NCBI RefSeq assembly: GCF_013391765.2
Contig: NZ_JACBGI020000009.1
Location: 1 to 64,000, forward strand
DNA length: 64,000 bases
Reading direction: 5' to 3'
From: Thiomicrorhabdus heinhorstiae
GTDB taxonomy: Bacteria > Pseudomonadota > Gammaproteobacteria > Thiomicrospirales > Thiomicrospiraceae
Shown: positions 28,069-38,045 of the stretch, piece by piece
Position numbering within the stretch: position 1 is the stretch's first letter
Layout of the letters: each line of letters begins with the position of its first letter
The notes under the pieces: model-generated
Database searches by the model: none
The model's input: the letters and a program-made list of their open reading frames with translations, nothing else
What the model was told of the DNA's origin: nothing
Made by a program: the position numbers and the translations under genes

Positions 28069-29409
28069 ATGCGGCGCGTTCTTTATCAGTTTTTAAACGG
28101 ATTAGCGCTGCCGGTCTTTGCCTACTCAGCTTGGAAACGCTGTCGCCGTTATAAGAAACTGCAACAGCAACAGTCTCTTCCAGAAATTCACGACTGCTTC
28201 CGTGCTCGCTTCGGATTCAGCACACAAAAATTTCAAACCGGCGGCATTTGGATCCATGCCGTCTCGGTTGGCGAAACCAGATCAATTTTTCCCTTGCTGG
28301 AACAACTCGACAAACACTATCCCGACCTACCGATCACTCTTACCAGCGGGTCGACGCAAGGGGCTGTACAGGCTCTAAAATTTTCTCCGGTCCCTGTCCA
28401 GCACCAGATGATTCCATACGACTTCGGATTCGCCGTCAAACGTTTTCTAAAACAGATACAACCGCAGCTGGTCATTATGATCGAAACCGAAATCTGGCCA
28501 AATCTCTATCACGCCTGCTCTGCCGCCGACATTCCTTTGGTGCTGGCTAATGCCCGTCTAAAAGAAAGCTCTTTCCAAGCCTACAAAAAATGGGGCGGAA
28601 AAATGGTACAGGACGCACTTAATCAAACCCGCTTCATCGCCGCACAATTCCCGGAAGATGCCGAACATTTTGCCCAGCTGGGAGCCGAACCGCAGAAAAT
28701 CCGCACCCTAGGCAACTTGAAATTCGATTTGCCGCACGACCACCAATTAAGAAAACGTGCCGAAGAGTGGAAAGCTTCCAGCCGAATTGAAAACAAGTTC
28801 ATCTGGGTAGCCGCCAGCACTCATAAGGACCCGCTTGGCGGGAAAAGCGAAGAACAGCTGATGCTGGAAGCACATAAAATGGTGCTCAAAAAACATCCTG
28901 ATGCACTACTGATTCTTGTTCCTCGTCATGCCGATCGATTTGAAGAAGCTGCCCAATTACTGAGTGAAAGCGACCTGAAATGGGCGCAACGCAGCCATGC
29001 CGCAAACATCGATTCCGATATTCAAGTTTATCTGGCCGATTCGGTCGGTGAACTGATGCTATGGTTTGCCGCCTGCAATGCCGCCTTTATCGGCGGCAGC
29101 ATGGTCGAATTCGGCGGCCACAACATTCTGGAACCGGCTTCGCTGCACCGGCCTGTTATATCCGGACCTCATTACGCCAACCTGCAAGCCCTATTCAACA
29201 CCTTTATTCGCACTGATTCACTACAAATAACCGACACGCCTCAAACACTTGCAGCGCTGTTATCCAACTTTGCCGACGATCCGAAACACCAGATTGAATT
29301 CGGTGAAAGAGCTTATCAAGCCTTCAGTCATCACAGTGGGGCCTTAGAGCGCTTACTGGATGCCATAGACCCACTCATTCACCGCAAAAAACCAATGGAT
29401 TTAAGCTAA
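28069..29409 (+). CDS. waaA: 3-deoxy-D-manno-octulosonic acid transferase WaaA
   Basis: WaaA adds Kdo from CMP-Kdo to lipid IVA at the inner membrane. The 446-residue protein (E. coli 425) has an N-terminal membrane-associated segment, IHAVSVGETRS with the catalytic Glu near residue 70, and the C-terminal GT30 signature FIGGSMVEFGGHNILEPA. Whether it transfers one or two Kdo residues cannot be seen. It follows kdsD directly and is followed by a 249-base interval containing a hairpin before the porin gene. Confidence 0.95.
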   Translation: MRRVLYQFLNGLALPVFAYSAWKRCRRYKKLQQQQSLPEIHDCFRARFGFSTQKFQTGGIWIHAVSVGETRSIFPLLEQLDKHYPDLPITLTSGSTQGAVQALKFSPVPVQHQMIPYDFGFAVKRFLKQIQPQLVIMIETEIWPNLYHACSAADIPLVLANARLKESSFQAYKKWGGKMVQDALNQTRFIAAQFPEDAEHFAQLGAEPQKIRTLGNLKFDLPHDHQLRKRAEEWKASSRIENKFIWVAASTHKDPLGGKSEEQLMLEAHKMVLKKHPDALLILVPRHADRFEEAAQLLSESDLKWAQRSHAANIDSDIQVYLADSVGELMLWFAACNAAFIGGSMVEFGGHNILEPASLHRPVISGPHYANLQALFNTFIRTDSLQITDTPQTLAALLSNFADDPKHQIEFGERAYQAFSHHSGALERLLDAIDPLIHRKKPMDLS

Positions 29410-29602
29410 AGTCAGTCCGTCTTTGCAAATTCAATTTAATGCTCTCGCCACACAACTCTCCATCTAAAACCCGAAGCAGTCATCACGGAATTCACAGCCA
29501 ACCCCGATAAACTCACCGACCAAAGATTAATCTCTCAAATCAATGATCAAATTTTTTTGATTGTTCTAACGCAAAAAAATCGTGCATAGTAACAACCCTG
29601 AA

Positions 29603-29623
29603 AGAGCGGCCTGGCGCCGCTCT
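29603..29623 (+). other. GC-rich hairpin in the fadL-like leader
   Basis: AGAGCGGC (29603-29610) pairs perfectly with GCCGCTCT (29616-29623) around the loop CTGGC. It ends 35 bases before the ATG at 29659 and is not followed by a T run, so it is more likely an mRNA-stabilising or regulatory 5' structure than a terminator. Confidence 0.45.
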
Positions 29624-29658
29624 CAGAATATAGACGTCAAAAAAGAGAGAGCATATTC

Positions 29659-30891
29659 ATGAAAAAAACCCGTTTAGCTTTGGCATTGGCCACAGCAACT
29701 TTTGCATCCACCCCTGTTTGGGCGACTAATGGTGATGTATTGATCGGTTTAGGCGCACAAGCTCGTGCTTTGGGTGGCACAGGAACGGCAGCCTTCTTCG
29801 GTTCGGAAAACGCTTTGACCAACCCTGCTTTATTAGCTAAATCTCAGGGCAGCGAATTTTCCATCGGCGGCACCATCTTCAAACCGGACGTAAAAGCAGA
29901 AGCAACTACTTTTGGTCCAGCCAGCCAAACCAGCGATAACGATTTAAATATTATTCCTGAAGTGTCTTTATCCACTCGCTTGAGCGACACTATGACTTTT
30001 GGTCTGGGCATTTTCGGTTCGGCAGGTATGGGTGTTGATTATCGAGATACTAATGGTTTAATCAACGGTTACAGTAACCTGCAAATCATGAAATTCGTAC
30101 CAAGTATTGCAATTAACCAAGATAACTTTGGTATCGGTTTCGCTCCAGTGATTCAATACGGCGCGCTTGATATCAACTACCGTCTTGATATGGATCAAAA
30201 TGGTACAACTGAAACAAATGTCGGGAACGGTATGTCAACCGATCTTGGTTTCGGGTTTAACCTAGGTGGTTATATTGATGTCACACCGGAATTAACCCTA
30301 GCGATGGCTTACCAGTCCGCAATCAACATGAAATATAAAAACCAAATGTCGGTTGCTTCTCAACCATTTGTAAATATGGGCGTATTCTCCTCTCCTTTTG
30401 GCGATAGCTTGGAACAGCCTGCAGAAATCAAACTAGGTGTGGCTTACGAGAAAGGCTCAATGCTGTATACATTTGATTACAAAAACATCAAATGGGGCGA
30501 TGCAAAAGGCTACAAAGACTTTAACTGGAAAGACCAAAATGTATTCGCAATGGGTGCCAAATACTCCGGTCAAGGATATTGGTTTGGTGTCGGCTATAAC
30601 AAAGCCGACGACCCAATTGACGTTTTGGCAGACACTTCCCCGGCAAATCAAGGAATCAACTTCTTCAACAACCATTTCTTCCCTGGGATTGTTGAAAGCC
30701 ACTTCACTCTTGGTGGTGGTTATAACCTGACCAAAACCATTGCTTTGGATGGCGCAATTGTTTATGCACCTGAAGTTACCAAAACTGTTAATACAGGATT
30801 CTTGTCACAACAAGCTAATCCTTCTGCTACAACCGAGAAAGTAACCCACTCACAAATCGGCTATACCATCTCGCTACGCATGAACTTCTAA
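29659..30891 (+). CDS. FadL/OmpP1/TodX-family outer-membrane transport protein
   Basis: The 410-residue protein has a clear signal peptide (MKKTRLALALATATFASTPVWA, cleaved after about 22) and begins maturity with TNGDVLIGLGAQARALGGTG, the start typical of FadL-family barrels whose N-terminus plugs the channel. Many amphipathic strands follow, and it ends SLRMNF with the terminal aromatic used by the Bam machinery. Family members import hydrophobic compounds such as fatty acids or aromatics; the substrate here is unknown. It appears to be a single-gene unit: a leader hairpin precedes it and a strong bidirectional terminator follows 16 bases after the stop. Confidence 0.9.
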   Translation: MKKTRLALALATATFASTPVWATNGDVLIGLGAQARALGGTGTAAFFGSENALTNPALLAKSQGSEFSIGGTIFKPDVKAEATTFGPASQTSDNDLNIIPEVSLSTRLSDTMTFGLGIFGSAGMGVDYRDTNGLINGYSNLQIMKFVPSIAINQDNFGIGFAPVIQYGALDINYRLDMDQNGTTETNVGNGMSTDLGFGFNLGGYIDVTPELTLAMAYQSAINMKYKNQMSVASQPFVNMGVFSSPFGDSLEQPAEIKLGVAYEKGSMLYTFDYKNIKWGDAKGYKDFNWKDQNVFAMGAKYSGQGYWFGVGYNKADDPIDVLADTSPANQGINFFNNHFFPGIVESHFTLGGGYNLTKTIALDGAIVYAPEVTKTVNTGFLSQQANPSATTEKVTHSQIGYTISLRMNF

Positions 30892-30907
30892 TCGAAGATT
30901 CAAGCAC

Positions 30908-30935
30908 AAAAAACCGGGCAATTGCCCGGTTTTTT
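30908..30935. terminator. Bidirectional rho-independent terminator
   Basis: A 28-base perfect palindrome with an A6/T6 edge and CCGGGCAA/TTGCCCGG core. It can stop the plus-strand porin transcript and the minus-strand hslV/yqhA-like transcript, which converge here. Confidence 0.88.
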
Positions 30936-30961
30936 TATTTTCTGGATTCCAGAATTTACTT

Positions 30962-31534
30962 TTAATGCTGATACGCTTTATGAGACAGGTACAGCGCCAA
31001 TGAAACCATCATAATCGCCAAGGCGTAATACAACAGCTCCAAAGGTTCGGTCGGTTTCAAAAAAATTGCCTGTTCAAAGAACATAACTATCAAAATCAGC
31101 ACGATGACCTTCGCCAAACGATCTTTCAAATCATCCAGAGAGTTAATAAACAGGATATTACTCGCTCCGTGCTTGGTACCGGCAATGTCGATTTTGGAGA
31201 TAAACAACTCGTACAGACCCAAAGAGAAAATCAACAGAATCGCTCCCAGCAGGAAACCGTCTACCGAGCCGACTACATGCGCCACCGTTTGCGCCTTCAA
31301 CAGCGCGCGACCTTCATCATCCAATTCATGATAATGACTCAAGTGGGAAATCGTATAAAAAACATCCACGGAAGTTGTATAAAAAATCGCAAATGCCGTC
31401 ACCAAACTGGCAATTACCGCAACCAAAACCACAAATCGGCTATTCCACAAAAAGAACTCAAACGACTTCTCGGTAATACCTTGAGATTCGCCTACGCTTT
31501 CTTCTTTGTTCGTCCCCAGATTTTGTTCACTCAT
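30962..31534 (-). CDS. YqhA-family (UPF0114) inner-membrane protein
   Basis: The 190-residue protein has about four membrane helices (residues near 30-55, 100-125, 140-158, 165-183). The segment EFFLWNSRFVVLVAVIASLV is typical of the YqhA/UPF0114 family, whose function is not established. It begins one base after the hslV stop, so the two are probably co-transcribed. GGGAGAATAAA precedes the ATG. Confidence 0.82.
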   Translation of the reverse strand: MSEQNLGTNKEESVGESQGITEKSFEFFLWNSRFVVLVAVIASLVTAFAIFYTTSVDVFYTISHLSHYHELDDEGRALLKAQTVAHVVGSVDGFLLGAILLIFSLGLYELFISKIDIAGTKHGASNILFINSLDDLKDRLAKVIVLILIVMFFEQAIFLKPTEPLELLYYALAIMMVSLALYLSHKAYQH

Positions 31535-31535
31535 T

Positions 31536-32072
31536 TTATTCTCCCAACACTTCGATGGTTAAGTTATGATTAGTGTAAATGCACAGATCGGCTGCAATAT
31601 TTAGCGACTTTTCCACCACCGCTCTGGCACTTAAATCAGTATTGCCCATTAAGGCTTGCGCCGCTGCATGCGCATAGTTTCCGCCGGAACCGATTGCAAT
31701 GAAGTCGTCCTGGGGCTCAATCACATCTCCCGTTCCGGAAATCAGCAACATATAATCCTTATCCGCCACCAGCATCATCGCTTCCAGCTTGCGCAAAGCG
31801 CGATCGGTTCGCCAATCCTTAGCCATTTCAACCGCTGCACGCATCAATTGACCGTTATGGGTCTGCAAACGTCCTTCGAAACGTTCAAACAGAGTAAAGG
31901 CATCGGCCGTCGCTCCGGCAAAACCGGCAATGACCTGACCGTTATACAGACGTCGAACCTTGCGCGCATTGCCTTTCATAACAACATGCCCCAAAGTCAC
32001 CTGACCATCGCCTCCGATCACCATCTGACCGTTACGTTTGGCACATAAAATAGTAGTTCCGTGAAACGACAT
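31536..32072 (-). CDS. hslV: ATP-dependent protease subunit HslV (ClpQ)
   Basis: HslV is the proteasome-like peptidase ring of the HslUV protease. The 178-residue protein starts MSFHG, followed by [10 protein letters not shown]; Thr6 would be the exposed catalytic nucleophile after removal of a 5-residue propeptide. [20 protein letters not shown] and [18 protein letters not shown] are typical. AAGGAAG precedes the ATG. Its partner hslU is not downstream but about 2.8 kb away on the opposite strand, beyond xerC, the DUF484 gene and dapF. Confidence 0.96.
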   Translation of the reverse strand: MSFHGTTILCAKRNGQMVIGGDGQVTLGHVVMKGNARKVRRLYNGQVIAGFAGATADAFTLFERFEGRLQTHNGQLMRAAVEMAKDWRTDRALRKLEAMMLVADKDYMLLISGTGDVIEPQDDFIAIGSGGNYAHAAAQALMGNTDLSARAVVEKSLNIAADLCIYTNHNLTIEVLGE

Positions 32073-32203
32073 CTATCTTCCTTTGTTGTCTTGCATATCG
32101 CTTTTACAGCGAACTTCGTGAAATAAACTGCCCGCTATTCTATAGGATTTAGCCATCAACCACGAATTTTTACCGGATTGAATAAACCTACCATCCGCCT
32201 TTC

Positions 32204-33115
32204 TCAACGTTTCTTGGCACGAGGATGCGCCTGATCGTATACCTTTGCCAAATGCTGCATATCCAGTTTTGTATAAATCTGCGTCGTCGATAAATTAGCA
32301 TGTCCAAGCATCTCCTGAACGCCACGCAAATCACCGCTGGACTCCAATACATGCGTTGCACAGGCATGCCGAAAACGGTGCGGCGACATCTTTGTCGGCA
32401 AACCGGCTATCAACGCCCTCCGATCCAGACGCTGCTGAATTGAGCGGATTCCCAAACGCTTACCGCCACGACCGACAAACACCGCCGGTTCATTTTCACC
32501 GGCATACTCTTTTCGAATCTCCAGCCAGTTCTGCAAAGCCGTCAAGGCTTTACTGCCGACCGGAGCCAAACGCATCTTCTGTCCTTTCCCGACAACCCTG
32601 ACCCAACCGTCGGCCAACTCGTCCAAACCGGGATTCAAATTCAGACCGGCACACTCAGCGACACGCAAACCGGCAGAATACAACAGCTCGAAAATCGCCT
32701 GATCGCGAATATCCATCCAATCGTGTAACGGCTGCTCCAACAACTGCTGCGTCCAATCGACATCAAGACTCTTCGGTAAGGGTTTAGGCTGTTTCGGCGC
32801 ACGAATGCCGCGGGCGGGATTCAGAGAAATCCGTCCGATTTCCAACAGAAAATCAAACAGGCTGCGCAATGCGGATAACTGTCGACTCAAGGTTCGCGCA
32901 CTGATACCCTGAGCCATACGCTCGGCAACAAAATCGCGAATCACGGCCGCATCGACCTTAACCCAACCGTCAAACGCTTCGGCATCCAGCTCTTCTTCAA
33001 AGCGCTGTAGATAAAATTCGGCAAACGCCAGCAGATCGCGCTGGTAGTTATCGATGGTGTGTTGCGAACGGTTTTGCAACTTCAATTCCCGCAAAAACGC
33101 TTCCCGCAACTGCAT
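32204..33115 (-). CDS. xerC: Tyrosine recombinase XerC
   Basis: XerC with XerD resolves chromosome dimers at dif. The 303-residue protein has the N-terminal SAM-like DNA-binding domain (to about 110) and the catalytic domain with YSAGLRVAE (Arg), VGKGQKMR (Lys), SPHRFRHACATH (His-Arg), LGHANLSTTQIY (His and nucleophile Tyr). The ATG at 33115 lies 1 base beyond the DUF484 stop with GAGG upstream; the TTG at 33127 is less likely. It belongs to the common dapF-DUF484-xerC arrangement. Confidence 0.95.
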   Translation of the reverse strand: MQLREAFLRELKLQNRSQHTIDNYQRDLLAFAEFYLQRFEEELDAEAFDGWVKVDAAVIRDFVAERMAQGISARTLSRQLSALRSLFDFLLEIGRISLNPARGIRAPKQPKPLPKSLDVDWTQQLLEQPLHDWMDIRDQAIFELLYSAGLRVAECAGLNLNPGLDELADGWVRVVGKGQKMRLAPVGSKALTALQNWLEIRKEYAGENEPAVFVGRGGKRLGIRSIQQRLDRRALIAGLPTKMSPHRFRHACATHVLESSGDLRGVQEMLGHANLSTTQIYTKLDMQHLAKVYDQAHPRAKKR

Positions 33116-33116
33116 A

Positions 33117-33788
33117 TCACGCCTCAAAAAGCTGATTGAACTTGGACGTAATCAACTCGGCCATCACACCGAGAAAATAGGTTCCCAACTCGGGATGGAA
33201 ACGGTCGGTGACGCTTCCCAGAGCCAGAACGCCCCAAACCCGTTCATGACCCAAAGGCATCAGACAGATGGAATCAATCAACACATCCTCACGGAACAAT
33301 CCTTTGCGCCATTCGTCTTCCAACAGACCGCACACTGGCTGGCCGACTTCCAAAGTACTCTTCAAGGCTTTAACCCAAGTTTGGCTGATTCCCAGTTGCG
33401 ACAAACCATCGACACTTCTTTTCGGCAGTTCCCACGAAACCAGGTGCACCGAGTCGACTTCAAACAATTTACGCATCTCTTCATACACCACCTCAACCGC
33501 GGCCGATTCATCGCTCGCCGCAATCAGCCGGTTGGTGAATTGCAGCACCTTCTGAAACAGAGCACTGTTTTCGCCGGCAATGCTCATCATGCTATCGACT
33601 TCTCCTTTTAGAGAGTCTCGCTGACTGCGCAGCTGGCTGATCTGGCGTTCGACCAGCGAAATCTGATTACCGTTTTGCGGGTGCGGAATACTCAGATCAT
33701 TCAACAGCTCTGGGTAGGCATGGAAAAATTGCGGATGTCTGCGCAAATAATCGGCAATCTGCTGTTCGTTCAAAGCCGCTTCTCTCAT
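33117..33788 (-). CDS. DUF484 family protein (GAF-like)
   Basis: The 223-residue protein matches the DUF484 family: an N-terminal helical part (QIADYLRRHPQFFHAYPELL), a coiled-coil stretch (about 40-75), and a C-terminal GAF-like domain (about 85-215). Members lie between dapF and xerC in many gammaproteobacteria but have no settled function. It overlaps the dapF stop by 4 bases and nearly touches xerC, so the three are co-translated. Confidence 0.88.
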   Translation of the reverse strand: MREAALNEQQIADYLRRHPQFFHAYPELLNDLSIPHPQNGNQISLVERQISQLRSQRDSLKGEVDSMMSIAGENSALFQKVLQFTNRLIAASDESAAVEVVYEEMRKLFEVDSVHLVSWELPKRSVDGLSQLGISQTWVKALKSTLEVGQPVCGLLEDEWRKGLFREDVLIDSICLMPLGHERVWGVLALGSVTDRFHPELGTYFLGVMAELITSKFNQLFEA

Positions 33789-34612
33789 ACCTCTATTTCA
33801 CCCTCAAATACGGTTTCCGCCGGACCGGTCATCCACAAAGGTCCGCCCGGGCCATTCCATACAATCTGCAAATCTCCGCCTGGCAGTGAAATTAAAACTT
33901 GATCATCGACCAGATTCCATTGATGCAACACGGCCATCGCCGCGCAGGCGCCGGTACCGCATGCCAGTGTCTCTGCCGATCCACGTTCGTAAACACGCAG
34001 ACGCACATGCTGGCGATCGACACACTCGGCAAAACCAACATTGACCCTTTCAGGAAACAGAGGATGTGACTCTAAAAACGGCCCGATCACTTCAACCTGC
34101 GCAGTTTCAACCTCATCCACCAATAGCACCGCATGCGGATTTCCCATGGAAACCGCACCGATTTCAACTTCGCCAACCGGAGTTTGCAGCGGATATTTTT
34201 CTTGCAGCGCCTGCTCGAACGGTAAAACCTGCGGATCGAAATTCGGCTCGCCCATATTGACCCGCACCCAGCCGTTATCCTCGATATAGAGTACGATCAC
34301 CCCAGACGCCGTCTCAACGACAATCTCTTTATTCTGCGTCAAACCTTTATCATAGACAAAGCGTGCAAAACAACGTGCTCCGTTACCGCATTGCTGCACT
34401 TCCGAACCGTCGGCATTGAAAATACGGTAGCGGAATTCAACCCCGGCCTGCGAAGGCGGTTCGACAACCAAAAGTTGATCGAAGCCGATCCCGAAATTAC
34501 GGTCGGCCCAGCGACGAATCTGCTGAGGACCGAAATCAAAAGGAATCGCCGTCGCATCAACCACCATAAAGTCGTTGCCCAAACCGTGCATTTTGGTGAA
34601 CTTCAATGTCAT
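33785..34612 (-). CDS. dapF: Diaminopimelate epimerase DapF
   Basis: DapF interconverts LL- and meso-diaminopimelate for lysine and peptidoglycan. The 275-residue protein (E. coli 274) has MHGLGNDFMVVD, the first catalytic cysteine in QQCGNGARCFA near residue 73, and the second in LACGTGACAAM near 218. It is the first gene of the minus-strand unit dapF-DUF484-xerC and is divergent from hslU across a 233-base intergenic region. Confidence 0.97.
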   Translation of the reverse strand: MTLKFTKMHGLGNDFMVVDATAIPFDFGPQQIRRWADRNFGIGFDQLLVVEPPSQAGVEFRYRIFNADGSEVQQCGNGARCFARFVYDKGLTQNKEIVVETASGVIVLYIEDNGWVRVNMGEPNFDPQVLPFEQALQEKYPLQTPVGEVEIGAVSMGNPHAVLLVDEVETAQVEVIGPFLESHPLFPERVNVGFAECVDRQHVRLRVYERGSAETLACGTGACAAMAVLHQWNLVDDQVLISLPGGDLQIVWNGPGGPLWMTGPAETVFEGEIEV

Positions 34613-34791
34613 AATCTTATCTATTACTTTTTATTTTAGACGCCCGTGATAACCGTATGGATGGGACCAGTTTAATATTAAATTAAATTCAGTGAAATTT
34701 ATCACGACCATGGTAACTAGGCAACTATTCCCCCATGTCCGCCATCTTCATCTCTATAACTGAATAAGTCCCTTTGATAGCGCACTTCCTT

Positions 34792-34797
34792 TATAAT
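34792..34797 (+). promoter_or_regulatory. Candidate -10 element for hslU
   Basis: A consensus TATAAT lies 49 bases upstream of the hslU ATG. No good -35 is present at 16-18 bases; a TTGATA at 34774 is too close (12 bases). No sigma-32 consensus was recognised. Confidence 0.35.
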
Positions 34798-34845
34798 GCA
34801 CAACTAGTTTTGAGTTTTGCGAAAAGAGATAAGGATTTTTTCTCG

Positions 34846-36165
34846 ATGATGACACCTAAAGAGATCGTTCACAGTTTAGATGCCCACATTGTCGGTCAGG
34901 CCGATGCCAAACGTGCGGTCGCCATTGCCTTGCGAAACCGCTGGCGCCGCAGTCAATTGTCAGCTGAATTGAGAAACGAAGTCACACCGAAAAACATTTT
35001 AATGATCGGACCGACCGGGGTCGGTAAAACCGAAATCGCCCGTCGTCTGGCTAAATTGGCGAATGCGCCTTTCCTGAAAATCGAAGCCACCAAATTTACC
35101 GAAGTCGGTTATGTCGGCCGCGATGTCGATTCCATTATTCGCGACCTGGCGGAAAACGCCGTCAAAATGACCCGAGAACAGGCTGTCCAACAGGTTCGCC
35201 GCCAAGCAGAAGACAAGGCAGAGGAACGCATCTTGGACATTCTGCTCCCTCCTGCACGCGGTCGCGAAGAAGAAAGCCACGAACAGATGGCCGACACGCG
35301 CCAAAAATTCCGCAAGCGTCTGCGTGAAGGTCAACTGGACGACAAGGAAATCGAGCTGGATCTAAGCGCAGCTGCACCGAATGTAGAAATTATGGGGCCT
35401 TCCGGCATGGAAGAGATGACCCAGCAATTGCAAAGCATGTTCGAAGGACTTGGACAGCAACGTAAAGAGCGTCGCAAACTGCCGATTAAAAAAGCCCTCA
35501 AAGCCCTGGCCGATGAAGAAGCTCAGCGACTGGTAAACGAAGAAGACATCAAATCGCGCGCAATCGAAAGCGTCGAACAAAACGGTATCGTCTTTATCGA
35601 TGAAATCGACAAGGTTGCCAAGCGCCAGGAAGCCTCCGGCGGCGATGTATCACGAGAAGGCGTCCAGCGCGACCTGCTGCCGCTGATCGAGGGCAGTACC
35701 GTCTCGACCAAATTCGGCATGATCAAAACCGACCATATTTTGTTTATCGCTTCCGGAGCGTTTCACCTGTCCAAGCCGTCCGATCTAATTCCGGAACTGC
35801 AAGGTCGTTTACCGATTCGTGTCGAACTGCAATCGCTGAGCGTCGAAGATTTTATGCGCATTTTGACCGAGCCGAAAGCTTCCCTGACCAAACAGGCAAT
35901 CGAACTATTGAAAACCGAGGGCGTCGAACTGAGCTTCACCGAAGCGGGCATCCGCCGTCTGGCCGAGATTGCTTATCAAGTCAACGAAGGAACGGAAAAC
36001 ATCGGTGCTCGCCGTTTGCATACCGTGCTCGAACGCCTGCTGGAAGAAGTTTCTTTCGACGCTCCGGAAAAGCCGGGAAGCCGTGTTGAAGTCACCGAAG
36101 AATTCGTCAACGAGCGCCTTGGCGAACTGGCAGTTAACCAAGACCTGTCACAGTACATTCTGTAA
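34846..36165 (+). CDS. hslU: HslUV protease ATPase subunit HslU (ClpY)
   Basis: HslU is the AAA+ unfoldase that feeds substrates to HslV. From the ATG at 34846 (AAGGA upstream) it is 439 residues (E. coli 443). The frame is open back to 34774, but that would overlap the promoter region. The N-domain starts [20 protein letters not shown]; Walker A is GPTGVGKTE, the I-domain covers about 110-240, Walker B is [10 protein letters not shown], and the C-terminal tail ends QDLSQYIL, the segment that docks into HslV. It heads the plus-strand unit hslU-DUF971-ubiE-ubiJ-ubiB rather than following hslV. Confidence 0.97.
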   Translation: MMTPKEIVHSLDAHIVGQADAKRAVAIALRNRWRRSQLSAELRNEVTPKNILMIGPTGVGKTEIARRLAKLANAPFLKIEATKFTEVGYVGRDVDSIIRDLAENAVKMTREQAVQQVRRQAEDKAEERILDILLPPARGREEESHEQMADTRQKFRKRLREGQLDDKEIELDLSAAAPNVEIMGPSGMEEMTQQLQSMFEGLGQQRKERRKLPIKKALKALADEEAQRLVNEEDIKSRAIESVEQNGIVFIDEIDKVAKRQEASGGDVSREGVQRDLLPLIEGSTVSTKFGMIKTDHILFIASGAFHLSKPSDLIPELQGRLPIRVELQSLSVEDFMRILTEPKASLTKQAIELLKTEGVELSFTEAGIRRLAEIAYQVNEGTENIGARRLHTVLERLLEEVSFDAPEKPGSRVEVTEEFVNERLGELAVNQDLSQYIL

Positions 36166-36185
36166 TCAAGTTCGGAACCGCTGAC

Positions 36186-36572
36186 ATGCCGCATCCTTTG
36201 ACCATCAAGCTGCACCAGAAATCACGCCAATTGGAAATTGGCTTCGATGACGGAAAAACGTTCCAACTGCCGTGCGAATACCTGCGGGTCTATTCGCAGT
36301 CGGCGGAAGTGACCGGTCACGGTCCGGGACAGGAAACGCTGCAACTCGACAAACAAAATGTCAATATTGCGGAAATTTCCCCTGTCGGCAACTATGGCAT
36401 AAAATTACACTTTGACGACGGCCACGATACCGGTATCTACACTTGGCAACGTCTATATGAGCTGGGCGAACATCAACACGCCTACTGGATGGATTACCTG
36501 CGCCGCGTCATGCGATCAGGACATCGGCATCCGGAACTGGACGCCCTAAAGCAGCCGCTCCGTAACGAATAG
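36186..36572 (+). CDS. DUF971 domain protein
   Basis: The 128-residue protein consists of a DUF971 (gamma-butyrobetaine-hydroxylase N-terminal-like) domain: [35 protein letters not shown] and [18 protein letters not shown]. Members are often linked to iron-sulfur or quinone genes, but their role is not settled. It lies 20 bases after hslU and 10 bases before ubiE, so it is within the operon. Confidence 0.87.
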   Translation: MPHPLTIKLHQKSRQLEIGFDDGKTFQLPCEYLRVYSQSAEVTGHGPGQETLQLDKQNVNIAEISPVGNYGIKLHFDDGHDTGIYTWQRLYELGEHQHAYWMDYLRRVMRSGHRHPELDALKQPLRNE

Positions 36573-36582
36573 GAACCCGATT

Positions 36583-37335
36583 ATGAGTCAATCAAAAAAG
36601 ACTATCGATTTCGGTTTTACCGAAGTCCCGCTGGACGAAAAAGTCAAACGCGTCAAGGGCGTATTCGATTCAGTAGCCGGCAATTACGATATTATGAACG
36701 ATGTGATGTCTATGGGGATTCATCGTCTATGGAAACGCCACACCATTGAACTGAGCGGCGTACGTCCCGGCAACAAAGTACTTGATCTAGCCGGTGGAAC
36801 CGGTGATTTAACCAAAGCTTTCGCCAAACGAGTCGGACCGCAAGGCCAGGTGGTGCTTGCCGACATCAACGAAAGCATGGTTCGCGTCGGACGCGACCGC
36901 ATGATCAACGAAGGCCTGGTCGGCAATATCGATTACACCATCACCAATGCCGAAGCGCTGGCCTTTCCTGACAACAGTTTTGATTTGGCAACCATCGCTT
37001 TCGGTCTGCGTAACGTCACCAATAAAGACAAAGCGTTGGAAGAGCTTTACCGAGTCCTGAAACCGGGCGGACAACTGATGATCCTTGAGTTTTCCAAAGT
37101 CACCAGCCCGGCTTTTGCCAAGCTGTATGATTTCTACTCGTTCAATATCCTTCCGAAAATGGGCAAGGTGATTGCCAATGACGAGGCCAGCTATCAATAT
37201 CTGGCCGAATCGATCCGTATGCATCCTGATCAGGAAACACTTAAACAGATGATGCTGGATGCCGGTTTCGACAAAGCCGAATATCTGAATATGAATCAGG
37301 GAATTGTCGCCCTGCACCGCGGTTGGAAATATTAA
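36583..37335 (+). CDS. ubiE: Ubiquinone/menaquinone C-methyltransferase UbiE
   Basis: UbiE performs the SAM-dependent C-methylation in ubiquinone (and menaquinone) synthesis. The 250-residue protein (E. coli 251) has [19 protein letters not shown], the SAM-binding [11 protein letters not shown], and [15 protein letters not shown] plus [15 protein letters not shown]. It is followed by ubiJ and ubiB, the standard gammaproteobacterial ubi block. Confidence 0.97.
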   Translation: MSQSKKTIDFGFTEVPLDEKVKRVKGVFDSVAGNYDIMNDVMSMGIHRLWKRHTIELSGVRPGNKVLDLAGGTGDLTKAFAKRVGPQGQVVLADINESMVRVGRDRMINEGLVGNIDYTITNAEALAFPDNSFDLATIAFGLRNVTNKDKALEELYRVLKPGGQLMILEFSKVTSPAFAKLYDFYSFNILPKMGKVIANDEASYQYLAESIRMHPDQETLKQMMLDAGFDKAEYLNMNQGIVALHRGWKY

Positions 37336-37361
37336 TCAACGGCTAACACCGGGAGAGAAAG

Positions 37362-37985
37362 ATGGCGACGGTAGAGGTAATCCGCAGCGCACTGAACGGT
37401 GCGCTTGAAACGCTGGTCAATCATCTGCTGGCAATGGAAGAGAACAGCGATCTGGATCTGCAACCGCTGCAAGAGCAAATCATCTCTTTGCAAATCTGCC
37501 CGCTGCAAACACCTTTATTCCTGATTTTTAACGATCGAAATATTATTCTGCAGCACCATTTGCAAGGCGAAGCCGACGCGACTCTGGAATGCGATCTAAC
37601 GGATTTTCTAAACCAAGACGCCGCAACCCTGCAGCGAAACTGCAAAATGACCGGAAACAGTGCTACTGCCGAAGCTTTTTTACGCACCCTGGCACAAATC
37701 GAATTCGATTGGGAAGAACACCTGTCACATTACACCGGCGATCTGATCGCCTTTAAAATCGGTCACGGCCTGCGCAGCTTTCAATCCGATCAGCGCAAAC
37801 GCCGCCAGGATGTTCGTCAGACCGTCAAAGAATATCTGCAATTTGAAATCAACCTGCTGCCGACCGAATCGCAGATCCGCAACTGGTCCGGCAAAGTCGA
37901 CGAAACTTCCGAGCGAATTGATGCGCTGGAACAACGCCTGAATGCACTAATCTCCGCAGCAAACACGCCACCAGCCGAACAGTGA
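37362..37985 (+). CDS. ubiJ: Ubiquinone biosynthesis accessory factor UbiJ
   Basis: UbiJ is a lipid-binding SCP2-domain protein that with UbiK supports the Ubi metabolon. The 207-residue protein has an SCP2-like fold (about 10-115) and a C-terminal coiled coil (about 170-205, VDETSERIDALEQRLNALI). The identification rests on the SCP2 pattern and on its place between ubiE and ubiB. Length is close to E. coli UbiJ (201). Confidence 0.88.
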   Translation: MATVEVIRSALNGALETLVNHLLAMEENSDLDLQPLQEQIISLQICPLQTPLFLIFNDRNIILQHHLQGEADATLECDLTDFLNQDAATLQRNCKMTGNSATAEAFLRTLAQIEFDWEEHLSHYTGDLIAFKIGHGLRSFQSDQRKRRQDVRQTVKEYLQFEINLLPTESQIRNWSGKVDETSERIDALEQRLNALISAANTPPAEQ

Positions 37986-38045
37986 AGAGCGTAGCGGGTT
38001 GAAGAAAACCGGGATTTAAAAGAACATAATTACAAAGCGTCCACA

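Noticed and set aside
34774-34845. Upstream extension of hslU
   Set aside because: Would start at a TTG before a consensus -10 element and add residues not found in HslU.
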